From: Hsuehochloa calcarea
Taxonomy: Eukaryota; Streptophyta; Magnoliopsida; Poales; Poaceae
NCBI GenBank assembly: GCA_036346395.1
Contig: CM070594.1
Coordinates: forward strand, 16,277,385-16,341,384
DNA: 64,000 nucleotides
Direction of reading: 5' to 3'
A program made the translations under genes and the position numbers. Below, piece after piece: positions 11,390-23,109 of this stretch (position 1 is the stretch's first letter; each line of letters opens with the position of its first letter). The notes under the pieces are model-generated. The model was given only the letters and a program-made list of their open reading frames with translations, was not told the DNA's origin and ran no database searches.

Positions 11390-14206
11390 TTACATAAAAA
11401 CTTGAACAACTTGCTTAGCGAGTACGAATGGTTCGTCCTTGTATCCGACACGTTTGAGGTCCACAGTAGTGACACGTGCTTGTCGACCTTCACGCCTGCG
11501 GAAGTTTAACCCGATGACATCGAAGCAGGGGATCTTGAAAAGTACATAGTCAAGCTCCCAAATCTCCTCTGAACCCATAGTCACGAGTTCAACCCGCGTG
11601 CCCTGCGATATTGAACCCTCGTGAAATGCATCTATCACGGACACCGCTGTTACGGGTGTGCTCTTCATATCACGAGTGCCGTATAAAATGTGTACCCATT
11701 TATGTCGTATCCTTGCCATGTCACAATTGTAAATTTTGGTCCTTTGGCCAACCATAGCGGCGTTCATCACTTGATGCCCTCCCGGTGAATCGCATCTTTA
11801 ACCATTCGTTGAGCAAGCGGTTGTGCTCTCTCGTTATCAAACCTCCGGCCGGTCGGATTACATTGGCGTAACATGTCTCGTGCTCGTCGGCGTGCACGGG
11901 ACACTTGGGTCATGTGTTGCAAGACCGTGAAATGGGCCTACATGTATGTATCTAGATTGGGAGTGATTGCTTTCCTCCCGATGGTCCGATACCCTCCGTC
12001 TCCCCTCGTGGCGAGATAGAGGCCGCCTATCGGTTCCACAGAGCCATGTAGTCCACGCAGAACTCAATGACCTCTTGGTTGCATAACCTTGATGATCGCC
12101 CTCGTGAGATCGATTCCGTCGTAGGACTTGAAATTCCCATGTATCTCTCGAAATGGTACATATGGCGTAGGAACACGGGGCGCATATCTTTATCTCTTTC
12201 ACAAGGTGAACAATGAGATGGACCATGATATCAAAAAAGACGGAGGAAATACATCTCAAGATGACATAGAGTCGTCACCACCTCGGCTGCAGAGCGTCGA
12301 GTCCCGGGATCGATGACCTTACGAGCAATTGAGTTAAAGAAATAACACGACCTAAAGATTGCCACTCGGACCTTGTTTGGCAAGATACTCCTAATTACAA
12401 CGAGAAGCATCTGTGTCATCGACACATGACAATCATGAGACTTCATACCAATTAATTTCAAATCTTTCATGGAAACAAGTTTCTTAATATTGGCGAATGC
12501 TTGGACGGAACTTTCACACCATGCAAACTTTGACACAGTTCATTTCTCTCGGCCTTGGACAAAGTGTAGCAAGTTTGGGAAGGTGCGTTAAATCGCTATC
12601 GATCTCTTTCGGTGCTAACTTTCGGATCTTATGTTCATATCAACCAAGTCACGCCGTGCGTTAACGCCGTCTTTTGTTTTGCGGTAATGTTGATGAAGAG
12701 GCCAATCAAGCTATCACATACATTCTTCTCCACGTGCATGGCGTCGATGCGATCTTAGAACTTCTAAGTTCTCCCAATAAGGCAAGTCCCAAAAATTGAC
12801 CGCTTCTTCGGATATTTTTACGAGGGTCCTTAATTTACCTCCTTTCCAAGCACAACATCGATATCCTTAACCATATCATAGACCTCTTTCCTCTAGAATC
12901 CCTTGAGTGAACCGTCCTCCTTATTTCCGTCGAATTGTTTCTTCATCTTGTGGTATGGGTGAATCACGGGAAGGAACCTACGGTGGCGATATACACGATT
13001 TTGCGTGAGTTGTTCACCATACACTCTCGGTACCATCTATGCGGTGCGGACAGGCTTTGGCTCCTTTTGTACTAAACCCGACAGTTACCAAGGGCGGGAA
13101 AATCATTGATGGTGCGAGAATAACATGGCGCGTATAGTGAAGTTCTCTCGTTTATGCGCGTCCCATACTTGTACCCCTTCGTTCCAAAGTGTCACAAGAT
13201 CTTCCAGCAATGGTGCTAGGTACACATCAATATCGTTCCAGTTGCTTGGCCCTTGGATAAGTAGTGTCATCAAAATGTATTTCCGCTTCATACGACCAAG
13301 GAGGAAGGTTGTACATACATAGATTCACGGGCAGTGCTATGTCGGTGCTCATGTTACCGAAAGGATTCATTCCGTCCGTACTCAACCCTAACCTTATGTT
13401 CCTCGGTTCCGCACCGAACTCTTCGAAGCTCCGATCGAAGTTTCTCCACCGGCGAGAATCGTGAGGTGTCCGAGCTTCCCATCTTTCTTACGCTCCTCAG
13501 TGCCAACACATCAATCTTGCCTCCTTTCGGTTCGCAAATAAGCGCTTCAAGCGTGGGATCACAGCGGATACCACAACATCTTAGCAGGAGGTCCTTGCTT
13601 CGCCTTAGCAGTATTCTTCCGCTTGTATCGGGATGCTCTGCACACGGGACATGCATGCATGTCTGCATACTCTTTACGGTAGAGGATACAATCGTTCGGA
13701 CATGCATGCATTCTTTCTACTTCCATTCCCAATGGACAAAGAACCTTCTTAGCTTGGTAGGTCGTGCTGGGCAACACGTTTCCCTCCGGAAGGATGTCAG
13801 CTAAGAGACCAACAACGCCCGTAAAACTCTTGTCGGACCAACCATTGCTTGCCTTCAATTTCAGCAGTTCAAGCACGGTTGACAACCTTATGTATTCCGG
13901 CTTGCAGCCAGGGAACAAAGGTTTCCCCGAGTCCTCCATTAAGCCCTCGAATTTACAAAACTCTCTCTCACCGTAGTTCCCTTCTGCATCGCGTAGCATC
14001 TGATCCAGATTGTCATCATGCGATCTATCCTCATCAAAAGCACATTCCATACCCTGCATATCGTTGACTTCCTCGGCGATGTCGTCATTACTGACTTCCG
14101 GTATAATCTGCTCTTCACCGTGTCTGCTCCAACATGTATATCCTTTTTTGAAACCTCTTCGTATTAAGTGAGCTTCGATCTGCGTCGGGTTGTTAAACAT
14201 TTTCAT
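11390..14206 (-). pseudogene. TNP2-like CACTA transposase, frame-broken
   Basis: The N-terminal portion is open from 14206 to 13559 (215 residues), with the family phrases LLKLKASNGWSDKSF, LLADILPEGNVLP and LYRKEYADMHACPVCRASRYK that mark the TNP2 family. Downstream, in other frames, come IDVLA/MCWHCEERKKDGKL near 13500, the block GMKSHDCHVSMTQ and VIDPGTR...LCHLEMYF (12536-12231), FFDIMVHLIVHLVKEIK (12259 on), and VDLKRVGYKDEPFVLA (about 11450), corresponding to the DUF4218 and DUF4216 parts in order. The gene thus covers the whole transposase but needs several frame changes. It would cut and join element ends in the nucleus. Introns may account for some gaps. Confidence 0.8.
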
Positions 14207-14529
14207 ATTACATAATCAATGCATGGACGAGTACATATATTTTATCCCCTTCTTCAACATATCACCTTTCGCGGCTCTTCTAAAAGCAAACACGCCATTA
14301 ATATACTCTTCACTCACACGGTTCTCAATGTACATCGGTTTGGTCCATCTACACGTATCGCACGTAACAAATTAATTAGTGTTAAATTATATATTAATAA
14401 ACCGCAAGTACCCTTTATAATGACCAAACACATTAGTAGTACTCTATAGCAAATATAAAGGGTTCTGATCGTTACACATTAGTGATTAGTGCGAGTAAAA
14501 ATAAAGGGTTCTGGTCGATCGTTACCCTT

Positions 14530-14985
14530 CTCTCCAAAGTGGCGCAATGTGGGAGGAGGCGGCAGAGTGCCGCAATGGGCGGGGAGGAGGAGGCAGGGTA
14601 TGACTCAAAATGGGGAGGGCAGGAGGAGGTAGGGTGGCGGCGGTTCAAATGGAATTAATAGAAATGGCGGAGGGTGGCGGCGCTCAAATATAATGCTAAT
14701 ATATCAATGGCGGTTCTTTTAAAGAACCGCTGCAGCGATAAACTTAACATATCACGACGGTTCTTTTATATAACCATGCGTGATACTTCCGACGGTTCGT
14801 ATTTTAAAGAACCGTGCGTGATGAAATATTATCACGAGACAACGGTGCGTGACAGAACCGTCTATCAAAGAACGGTTCATTACGATGAGAAGAGTATCAC
14901 AGACGGTTCGTGTAAAGAACCGTCTGTGATACTTATATATCACAGACGGTTAACGAAGAACCGTCTGTGATAATTTTGTGATGGG
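14530..14985. repeat. CACTA GC-rich block and subterminal repeats, right end
   Basis: A GGCGG/GGGAGG-rich block is followed from about 14700 by inverted ATCACAGACGGTT units. Those nearest the end (14895-14975) are canonical, whereas those at 14745-14870 carry altered forms such as CACGACGG and CCGTGCGTG. This end precedes the transposase gene and probably carries its promoter. Confidence 0.75.
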
Positions 14986-15254
14986 GTGTCTAGTATAGCA
15001 TGTTTTGTAGTAGTGCAAGCTACACATCTTCTACACCGTATAGTCTGACCTTCACCTGGCAATCGTTCCATCCAATCTTTGGAGATACGTTGACACCGCT
15101 GGTTGCTGATCACCCCTGTTGTTTGGTAACAATTGGTAAGAATTCGATAGAAGGCTTGAGTGTGAGCAAATTTTGAACCACCACATCCTAGTAGTTGCTA
15201 GGGACATATGCTTGGTTTCTACTAACCATGACAGGTTGAGGATCGCATAGTTGG

Positions 15255-16001
15255 ATGTTTCGTGAGATCAACAACACCATTGATTCATTTCCTGTGCTTG
15301 AACGAGGTAAATTTAAGTATGCATTTCCATCCTTTGCTGGTAATTTTGACCCTAATGCTTATGTTGTCTGGGAAATAGCATTAGACAAAGAATTTGAATA
15401 TCATGATTGGTATGATAGGCAAAAGATTAGATCTGCCACTAGCGCTTTTGTTGAGTACGCAATACTTTGGTGGAAGTATTTAAATAGACATGAAAAAGTG
15501 TCTCAAACTTGGAATGCATTACAGAAACTTTTGAGAGATGAATTCGTTCCTAAATATCATGCTGATTATTTACTAGCTAAATTACAACGTTTAAATCAAG
15601 GTAGTAGAACTGTAATGGAATACTATCATGAATTGAAAACTCGTTTGTTGCGTTGTGGTTTAGAGGAACATGTTGAAGCTACAGAAAATATATTCTTAAG
15701 TGGGCTTAATCAAGAAATTCAGGACCTTCTTGTTCATAAAGAATATAATTCTCTCTCTCATTTATTTATTCTTGCTTGTAATGTTGAGAGTCAGATTAAG
15801 GAGAAATTGAGAATGCTTGATGTTAGAAAATATGAGAACAAACATGTGTTTGTAACTTTTTCTGTGACTAACAACATGCAGAAAGTTGAGAACTATGCTG
15901 AAGAGGATAATGAGCTGATTGAACCATCGACTCCTTTGGTTGAGAAGAAAGATGAGGAGATAGATGCACCTACATCATTTGAAGGAGAGCCAGAAAGGTA
16001 A
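15255..16001 (+). CDS. Retrotransposon gag (Retrotrans_gag type), frame-shifted at 3' end
   Basis: A 248-residue frame. It shows the capsid core of plant Ty3/Gypsy elements: FPSFAGNFDPNAYVVWE (residues 24-40), the paired tryptophans in ILWWKYL (70-76), FVPKYHADYLLAKLQRLNQGS (97-117), and FLSGLNQEI (147-155). Gag coats element RNA in the cytoplasmic particle. After residue 190 the sequence is acidic and low-complexity. No zinc knuckle is seen. The stop at 15999-16001 falls where a second frame begins, overlapping by 38 bases; the two most likely made one longer protein before a one-base change near 15995. It sits downstream of the CACTA insertion, so transcription from the left LTR would have to cross 10 kb. 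Confidence 0.8.
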   Translation: MFREINNTIDSFPVLERGKFKYAFPSFAGNFDPNAYVVWEIALDKEFEYHDWYDRQKIRSATSAFVEYAILWWKYLNRHEKVSQTWNALQKLLRDEFVPKYHADYLLAKLQRLNQGSRTVMEYYHELKTRLLRCGLEEHVEATENIFLSGLNQEIQDLLVHKEYNSLSHLFILACNVESQIKEKLRMLDVRKYENKHVFVTFSVTNNMQKVENYAEEDNELIEPSTPLVEKKDEEIDAPTSFEGEPER

Positions 16002-17022
16002 ACATCATGGTGCAATCATCACTCAAGGTGAGTATGCTTGTGAAGAACTACAATTGTCTACTGTTCATGCCATTTTAGAGCAAAAATTAGTGGAAAACAA
16101 TTCTGATATGCACATATTTCACGAAGAGAATTCAGACTGCATTGATTTTAGTGCACCATGTGATAAACTTATTGATTTACCTGTTGACTTGAGTGCACCA
16201 TGTGATAAACTTGTTGATTTACCTGTTGAATTGAGTGCACCATGTGATAATATAATTGAATTGCCTACTGTTTTGAGCGATTCATGTGATGAATCAATCA
16301 CATACAATGATACTGTGGAATTGGTTAGACATAAAGAAGTTTTGACTAGAATTTATCCTACTGATTCTTTATGTTACATTATGTTGGAGCCACCGATGAA
16401 ATTGTCACATGCTATGGACAAAGTTTATGAAATCGCATGTTTGAAATCCTTGTCTAGTGTGTACACCCCTGGATATAAGTTTAATTTGATTGAAGATTAT
16501 GGTGTAGACAATCAATTTCATGTGTATCGAATATGCATAACTTGTGATCACATAGATGAATTGGAGCTTACTGTTTTGAACAAAAATTCTTGTGTACCGA
16601 ATCTTGTTCGTTATGAGAGGAAAATTAACTTTAGTGATCATCCAATGCCTAGGTGTTCATCTCTTATTGCACCATCTTGTATTAACAATCTGCATAATAA
16701 AATTGAAGTATGGAAGAACTTTCAAATCTTTTCACCCTTGCTAGATGAATTTGCTAACGCTCAATTGAAATATGATTATATGGATAAACTTTGTTTGATT
16801 CCAAAGGTTGTAGATTTGCCCATATGTACTACCACTACAAGTTTACAACTTCGGAGATTTCTATTGTGTAAACGCTTCACTTATATTTGCAAAACTAGTT
16901 GCAATAATTGTTGTGTGAGAAATTTTATTTTGCTCATTAACATATATGATTATTCTTGGGCTAATATTACAATGAGCTTTTATGATCGCTGCTGTGTTAT
17001 AACATTAATTGTGCAACAATGA
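15964..17022 (+). CDS. Unassigned retrotransposon ORF with SAPCDKL repeats
   Basis: A 352-residue frame in the +1 phase relative to gag. Residues 63-110 contain a tandem repeat of 14 residues (42 bp) with the core SAPCDKLxDLPVxL: units start at residues 63, 77 and 91, with a decayed fourth (SDSCDE) at 105. The middle has no recognisable protease, reverse transcriptase or integrase motif; the C-terminal third is cysteine- and aromatic-rich (CKRFTYICKTSCNNCCVRNF). Because the first ten residues read from within the gag end, the natural product is probably a gag-ORF2 fusion of about 590 residues. Similar unclassified frames are known from non-autonomous grass LTR elements. Function unknown. Confidence 0.55.
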   Translation: MHLHHLKESQKGKHHGAIITQGEYACEELQLSTVHAILEQKLVENNSDMHIFHEENSDCIDFSAPCDKLIDLPVDLSAPCDKLVDLPVELSAPCDNIIELPTVLSDSCDESITYNDTVELVRHKEVLTRIYPTDSLCYIMLEPPMKLSHAMDKVYEIACLKSLSSVYTPGYKFNLIEDYGVDNQFHVYRICITCDHIDELELTVLNKNSCVPNLVRYERKINFSDHPMPRCSSLIAPSCINNLHNKIEVWKNFQIFSPLLDEFANAQLKYDYMDKLCLIPKVVDLPICTTTTSLQLRRFLLCKRFTYICKTSCNNCCVRNFILLINIYDYSWANITMSFYDRCCVITLIVQQ

Positions 17023-17125
17023 AGAACAGTTAAAACAGATGACATATACATATACCATGCATACACCTTAGCTTTTTTGTTACCCTATTTTCAGCTTATT
17101 GAAAGCCGAGGACGGCTTTGTTTTC

Positions 17126-17135
17126 AAGAAGGGGA
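17126..17135 (+). promoter_or_regulatory. Polypurine tract
   Basis: AAGAAGGGGA(GG) directly precedes the right LTR; it would prime plus-strand DNA synthesis. Confidence 0.75.
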
Positions 17136-17287
17136 GGATGAGGACATGACCCCTATGGATACAACCACATTTGCTATACTTGCAATTCCAATTACAAGAG
17201 CCCGTACGCTTCACTTAAATTATCAGGTGAGCTCGTTTTTATGAGTGTATTTATATTATATGAACTATATGATGCTACCTAATGATG

Positions 17288-17288
<1 letters not shown>

Positions 17289-17383
<95 letters not shown>
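17289..17383. repeat. (TA)n(TG)n microsatellite in right LTR
   Basis: A long TA run passes into a long TG run; the left LTR has a shorter version at the same position. Confidence 0.9.
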
Positions 17384-17385
<2 letters not shown>

Positions 17386-17895
17386 CTCCATGTCACTTTT
17401 GGTCCAAGAGAAGCAATCAGTTCTAGTTGGACCCGTTTTGGAATCCAGTTCGGCCTCCGGAATTAGCCTGACAGCACCAACTTAAAACAGACGTAACTTT
17501 TGCAAACGGAGTCCAATTCGGGTGTTCTTGGGCTTGTTGGAAAGCTTATTCCGAGAGATTTCTAATGGATCTTGCCTCACCTTCAAATTCTTTCTGTAGA
17601 CTTCAGAATCGTCAAAAGAAGATGCTATATCACCTATTTGGGCCAAATTGGGCTTTGTAATCATACTCAACTTGGCCCATATGCTGGCGGCCCACCTAGG
17701 GGTGTGGTTACTATTCACATGGACAGTAATCTATGGGTTTAGTCCCACCCCGCTATTTCTTTTAGATTTGTGGCTTCCCCTTCCCTATATAAGGAGGTCG
17801 CATCCTTCTAGTTTTCTGGGATTTCGTTGAGTTAAGGTTTAGCCCTTGTGCAAACTATTGTTCTTCAGTTGTGTCGAATGAACACCTGTTAAGAC

Positions 17896-18594
17896 TGTAA
17901 CACCCTGACCCAAAATTGGCTCAATGCCCAGCCCACCGTGGGGCGGACCCGCCCACACATAGCACCTCACTTACACTTTCGTCATCGCTTCGTGTAAAAG
18001 GGTTAACCCGGAGGTGCTACGTTTGGATCCAACAGGCATTATATACTACTACAACTCACTTGAGACAAGCAATGTGGGAATAATCCCACCACACAACTCC
18101 TCATGGGCCACATGGGCCACGCTACGAGCAGGCCGGAGTATTACATTCACCCCCCTTAAGGGCTGACGCCCTCGGCAGCATACCGCATACGTGGTAAATG
18201 CCCAGAACCACCCCTCGGTACACGTCCGTGCGTCCGGTCTGCGGCACATATGCCATGCCATGTGTCCACTCGCCCACATGTGCCATCGCCATATGACACG
18301 CCCCATCCCGCCTGCACGTCGTGAGTTGATGCTCTGATACCATCTGTAACACCCTGACCCAAAATCGGCTCAATGCCCAGCCCACCGTGGGGCGGACCCG
18401 CCCACACATAGCACCTCACTTACACTTTCGTCCTCGCTTTGTGTAAAAGGGTTAACCCGGAGGTGCTACGTTTGGATCCAACATGTATTATATACTACTA
18501 CAACTCACTTGAGACAAGCAATGTGGGACTAATCCCACCACACAACTCCTCATGGGCCACATGGACCACGCTACGAGCAGGCCGGGGTATTACA
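17896..18594 (-). mobile_element. Complete TRIM (miniature LTR retrotransposon)
   Basis: Two 250-bp LTRs (17896-18145 and 18345-18594) enclose only 199 bp. In the plus strand each LTR starts TGTAACACCCTGACCC and ends GTATTACA. The element reads on the minus strand: the reversed primer-binding site GCTCTGATACCA lies at 18331-18342, two bases from the right LTR, and the reversed polypurine tract (TTCACCCCCCTTAA, 18146-18159) touches the left LTR. The 5-bp duplication AAGAC is at 17891-17895 and 18595-18599, and the unoccupied site is preserved in the left LTR at about 1358. No coding capacity; it must use enzymes of other elements. Confidence 0.95.
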
Positions 18595-18876
18595 AAGACA
18601 TCATTCGGAATCCCACCTTATCAAATTTCATAAATATTTGCAATACATTAGATTGCTTTTTATCTTGTTCTTGCGTGTTCTTCGATTGCATGCAGGAATA
18701 GACCTTCGTGGTCACGTTGATCGTGCTTCCAGCAGGTCAATAACATCTCGGAGTTGGTTCAACTATTGCTAAGGCGTGAGCGTCGTCATACGGTTGTAGT
18801 CAAATCGCGAGAGTCGCCTCCACCAAAATCGATATTTATCAATCTTATCGAAAGATCGGGCACCCCGTCTTCATCA

Positions 18877-19158
18877 ATCATCCTCCAAAAGCTCTCCATC
18901 ACGATCATCCTCGATCGCCACTCCACACAAGCCAATGGGTTCCTTCTCCTTCTTGGGATCCAAGCACATCTCATGTCTGGAACTAAGACAAACAAAACCA
19001 ATGAGATCGCCACAACTGTCGCACATAAATTCCTTCTCAACTAACAACATATACACCGAACGCTCAAGCTTCTTGTCACGATGGACAACATCGGCAAAAG
19101 AACCACGACAAGATACAAAGAAGCACTCACAAGTCCATATACTATCCACGAAGCTCAA
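18877..19158 (-). pseudogene. N-terminal piece of the interrupted reading frame
   Basis: A minus-strand frame from 19158 to the ATCAT duplication, with a cysteine-containing segment (CDSCGDLIGFVCLSSRHEMC) and an acidic end (AIEDDRDGELLEDD). If the LTR element is ignored it runs on in frame into 624-437, for about 154 residues in all. The family is not recognised and the translation may instead be retroelement leader that happens to be open. The start is only the first ATG in the open stretch. Confidence 0.4.
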
Positions 19159-21690
19159 AGATCAGTGAAGATCACAAATGAGCAAACCTTGCTCTCAAGG
19201 GGGGTCAAATTGGCGCCACAGAATCAATGACATGTTTAAAATATTTTGCTTTAAATAGTTCGATGTTCTTTCACTCCAATAGCTATGTGGAGATATGAAG
19301 ATCAGAGAGAATCATTCAAACAAGAACAAGGCAACAAGAAGATCAATACTCACCAAAATCCTCACTGGACCGGACAGACCGGATGAACAGTAGCGGTTAG
19401 ATCGAGTAAATAGTATAATAAGCACAGAACTGAATTTCGGCACGATTTCGAAATCACAACTTGATCCAATTTGTGATCCACAACTCCAAACTTCATGAAA
19501 CTTGAAACACACCTTCTCTAGGACGTTAGGAATCTGTTCCAGTCAAAGATCTTGAAGATCATTGCCAAAGTTATGATCTTTTTTCCATTTTAGTGAGGAT
19601 TGCGTCAAAATTGGGCCAAATATGAAAACGATGATTGAGAGGAGCTCGTGGGAGGAATCAATCCAAGATGGCTAAGTATGGTTTCACGCACGTTCTAGCA
19701 CCCTCAATCACAGCAAGAATAAAGTCAAAAGTCCTCAAGAGCAAAACCCCTAAAATCACCCTGTCTTCCACCAAAACCAGACAACTCAAGAACTTGCTAT
19801 AGAAAGTATCTAGATGAATGGGATTTAGTCTCCAAGAGATATATCACTTACACCTACTAGGTACAAAGCAAGATCAGAGGGGAGGAAGGAACACCAAAAA
19901 CCAAGCCAAATCAAGAAATCAACACTTGAGCATATGAGAGGAAGACTTGAACAAATTTGGAGATTCGACTTCTATTTGGAAATGAATGTTTGCAGCCACT
20001 TCCTTGGGAGGACAAAGCCACTAGGATAACACACACACACACAAGTGTTATCATCTCTCTCAATACATCTCTCAAACTCTATCATCCTCTTTTCTCTACT
20101 TTTCCTAATTTTTCACATTTTGGTTCCTTGGCTTAGGTTGGTGTGCAAATCCTCCATCACCCCCTTATATAGTGGATGCTATGTCTAGAGAGAAAACCAT
20201 AACGGGTACCTGTTAAGCCCACACACAAATGGGTCTCACTCACGCATGCTTCTCAAAGCATCGTCTTTATCTCTAACTCCATTAGGTCAAATCCATCATA
20301 ATTTTCCCTCCATGGAGTATCATTGACCTAATCTACTTGGTCTACCATTGTGGTTTCTCACACCACCATTTTCCAGTATTGGGCAATTTAACAAAATGTC
20401 CCGTCACCGACCTTTCCCGATTCCTTCATATCAAAGTATCGCCCATGCTTCGCTATCATCCATGTGGCCCCAAAGACTTCTCGCTAATCCTCTCAAACGT
20501 CTGGATCCAACTGAATTGTCCTCGTTTGCAAACAGGTCCAAATCACTTGACGCAGCACATGCCTTACCATGCACCATGATGGCACCCAGCTTCCTTGACT
20601 ATTATGGAGCTTCGCTCCTCCATGAGCTTAGTCCCGGTCGACCATTCTGTTGCCCGTCATGTCCATCACCGGTAGCTCCGCTCTGGATCCTTGTCTTCTC
20701 TTCTTCTAACGACCCTGGTAGCCTTGGTCATTTTCCAGCGGCACCTTGATCATTCTAGACCTTAGCTCTCCTAGCTTAATCCTGATCTCGTCAGCCCCAC
20801 CATGACGTATCTCTGGATTCCTACAACCATCACCGACAACCAAACCTTCATGTAGCACTGCTCAACACACAAAATCATCAATTGACACAATTGACGAGTC
20901 ACGAACACATACTTTCAAAGCTTCACTCTCGGAAGCATCACTTTACCTCAAAAAGGTCTTTGCTTAAACTTTACCTTCCATGGTTCTTGTCTATCTTGCA
21001 CCTTGTTTGAGTCTAACCATCTCACCCGGCATCCAAGACCATTCTGGACCTTGGTTCCCGTAACCAAGTCCTGGTCCTCCTCATTATTGATTATAGTTGA
21101 CTCCAAGCCACCTTGCATTACACAAGACAAAGCAACCATTTCCTGGCATAAGTTTTTTTGCAACTTAACCCACATCAGTCCAAATATGCAATATGCAACA
21201 CATATGCAATATTTCAATGACCCCTAGGTCAAAACCCCAAAATCAGCATAACTCACTGTGTTGAAACCACCATGGTCGGTCAAACCGTAGCCTAGGCTAG
21301 TCTGACCGACAGCCCTTGGTCGGTCTGACCAACCTAGTCGGTCTGACTGCTACCCTGGTCTGACCACTAACCCATGGTAATAGGGGACTGGTCAGACCGC
21401 TACTGGTATGACTGCCAACCAACGGCCAATCAAACCGCTTCCAAATTCAAGAAAACACCCCTATCTGGACTTTTCCACAAAACTCTCTAGTTTAGCGTCC
21501 AGTCTCCATTTTCAATGGCACCTGGTGCAAACACATCACTAAACACCCCCACATAAGTGTTTGGTGCCCATTCCTCGCATGCTTTAACTGTTGGCCTTAT
21601 CACCACCTGAGGTCGGTCAGACCGCCAACACCTAGACAACAAGTATGATAATTTACTAAACTGAGGGTTTACTCCCCAAACTCCTCAACA
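19159..21690 (-). repeat. Probable long LTR or leader of an older retroelement
   Basis: No gene is supported. On the minus strand the sequence begins TGTTGAGGAGTTTGGGGAG at 21690, a plausible LTR start, and leads toward the minus-strand frame at 19158. It contains degenerate repeats of the phrase GGTCGGTCTGACC at about 21268-21460 and 21610-21630, which are typical of some grass LTRs. The inner boundary and a primer-binding site were not found, so the identification is tentative. Confidence 0.35.
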
Positions 21691-22560
21691 CCGATGCCTA
21701 TTGTTCAACACCTTGATTAGGACCATACCATATGGTCTCCACAATCACCCTCTTGATGAACACATTGGCAAACTACCAAAAATGTAATTTGGAGGTTGTT
21801 ATATAAATACTCGCTCGATTTTGCAAAAAATACCTCAATTTTGTCCAAAAGTAAGAGAAAGACACGAAAAGACCAAATTGGCTTGAGGAATGCAAAAGCA
21901 AACAAGTAGAGGCAATGAAGTGTATAAAAAGCTTCAAATCTACAAGAGGGATTCAAAAACTCACTTAACGACCATATGAAAGAACAATTATTCAATTTGA
22001 CCTTTGATCATAGTGATAATCCAATTTTGGAATTGAGAGCATAAGAATGCATATGGGATGCGCCCCTTCACTGAGATCTACCATTTTTTAATTTTATCCC
22101 TCTGTTTGTATTTTCTCCGCTGAATACAACAATAGCCCTTTTCTAGCATTTTCGCCACATGCTTTCCCCTTTGAAATTGGAGTCACGAAGGAATCACGTC
22201 TTCCTCTCATCCATTTTTTCCAGATTAAGGAAGTAGGGAAGAAGCATAAGAAAGAGCATGAATAAAATGCAATGGAGTGACTTCATTTTTTATTTTCAAT
22301 TTTTAGAAGCAAGAAGCTTTGAAGATTACCCAATACGAAGAAGCTAACATCCAGTAATGCACAAGATATGTCAAGTATGAAAGCTAACATATTACGAATG
22401 GCAAGCTACAAATTGGCATCAAGACATATATCCAAGAGCCATCTAATCTAGCGAATAATCTAAAATTACTATAGGATAATCCGAAAATACACAATATGAA
22501 TATGAACCAAGCCACAATAAGCATGTAATCCAATATAGTGAAACAAGCATTGACTACTAG
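21691..22560. other. Intergenic or decayed repeat, nothing recognised
   Basis: A+T-rich DNA without a supported gene. It ends at TAG before the CACTA end that starts at 22561. Confidence 0.3.
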
Positions 22561-23030
22561 CACTACTACCGAGAAGGCTATATTGTACGCCTCATCATAG
22601 ACGATTCCCCAAAATCCGTCAGTGTTGTAATTATCATAAACGGTTTTACAAGTGCGACCGTCTATGTAACTAGCGATAGCTAGAACCGTCTATGATATGT
22701 AATTATCACAGACCATTTTTAATAAGAATAGTCTGTGATAATTCACAGACGGTTCTTAACAAGAACCGTCTATGATAATTACAGACATCACAGATGGTTT
22801 TTAATTAGAATCATTTGTGATAATTCACAGACGGTTCTTGACAAAAACCGTTCGTGATAATTCATATACGGTTCTTAATCTGAACCGTCTGTGATAATTC
22901 ATAGACGATTCTTAACAAGCACCATCTGTGATAATTATAGACGTCATAGACAGTTTTTAATCTGAACCGTCGGTGTTGTAAGTATCACAGATAGTTTGAG
23001 GTTAGAAGTGTCTGTGATATGTATCTCTTA
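22561..23030. mobile_element. CACTA end (third copy), other end missing
   Basis: Starts CACTACTACCGAGAAGG and carries about ten subterminal units of the form TTCACAGACGGTTCTTAACAAGAACCGT...; these are mostly canonical, unlike those of the 4882-15015 element. No matching inverted end is found before the LTR that begins at 23412, so the element is truncated or a deletion derivative. Confidence 0.65.
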
Positions 23031-23109
23031 AACGCATCAATGACCCTTCGGCTCCCCGATGCGTCTCACGTGCCAAATTTATTCTGCGTTTTATAAAAAT
23101 GATCATCCA

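Larger units (their letters stand above)
4882..15015 (-). mobile_element. CACTA (En/Spm) transposon, 10.1 kb, complete ends
   Basis: The left end begins CACTACTACAGAAAA and the right end finishes TTTTGTAGTAGTG, giving the inverted CACTA termini of this superfamily. The 3-bp duplication CAA flanks both sides (4879-4881 and 15016-15018). Dense subterminal inverted motifs of the form ATCACAGACGGTT...AACCGTCTGTGAT lie at both ends. Both genes run on the minus strand: TNP2-like transposase first (14206 to about 11390), then a ULP1-protease-like gene (about 8373-5430). It is inserted in the leader of the host retrotransposon. Both genes are frame-broken as given, though part of this may be sequence error (see findings). 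Confidence 0.9.
625..18876 (+). mobile_element. Gag-only LTR retrotransposon with three nested insertions
   Basis: The element has two related LTRs (625-1641 and 17136-18876), a primer-binding site matching initiator tRNA-Met directly after the left LTR, a gag-like gene, and a polypurine tract before the right LTR. The 5-bp target duplication ATCAT is present at 620-624 and 18877-18881, and the LTRs start TGATGA and end TCATCA (the right copy starts GGATGA, one change). No protease, reverse transcriptase or integrase is visible, so it should depend on a partner element. The gag type points to Ty3/Gypsy. Without the nested TRIM cluster, CACTA and TRIM it would be about 5.5 kb. Insertion order: the LTR element first, the other three later. 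Confidence 0.88.
17136..18876 (+). repeat. Right LTR, interrupted by a TRIM
   Basis: Matches the left LTR, with the TRIM insertion (17896-18594) inside. Without the TRIM and its duplicated AAGAC it is about 1037 bp against 1017 bp on the left; the difference is mostly a longer TA/TG tract here, partly offset by a tandem duplication present only on the left. It ends TCATCA followed by the ATCAT target duplication. Confidence 0.85.
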
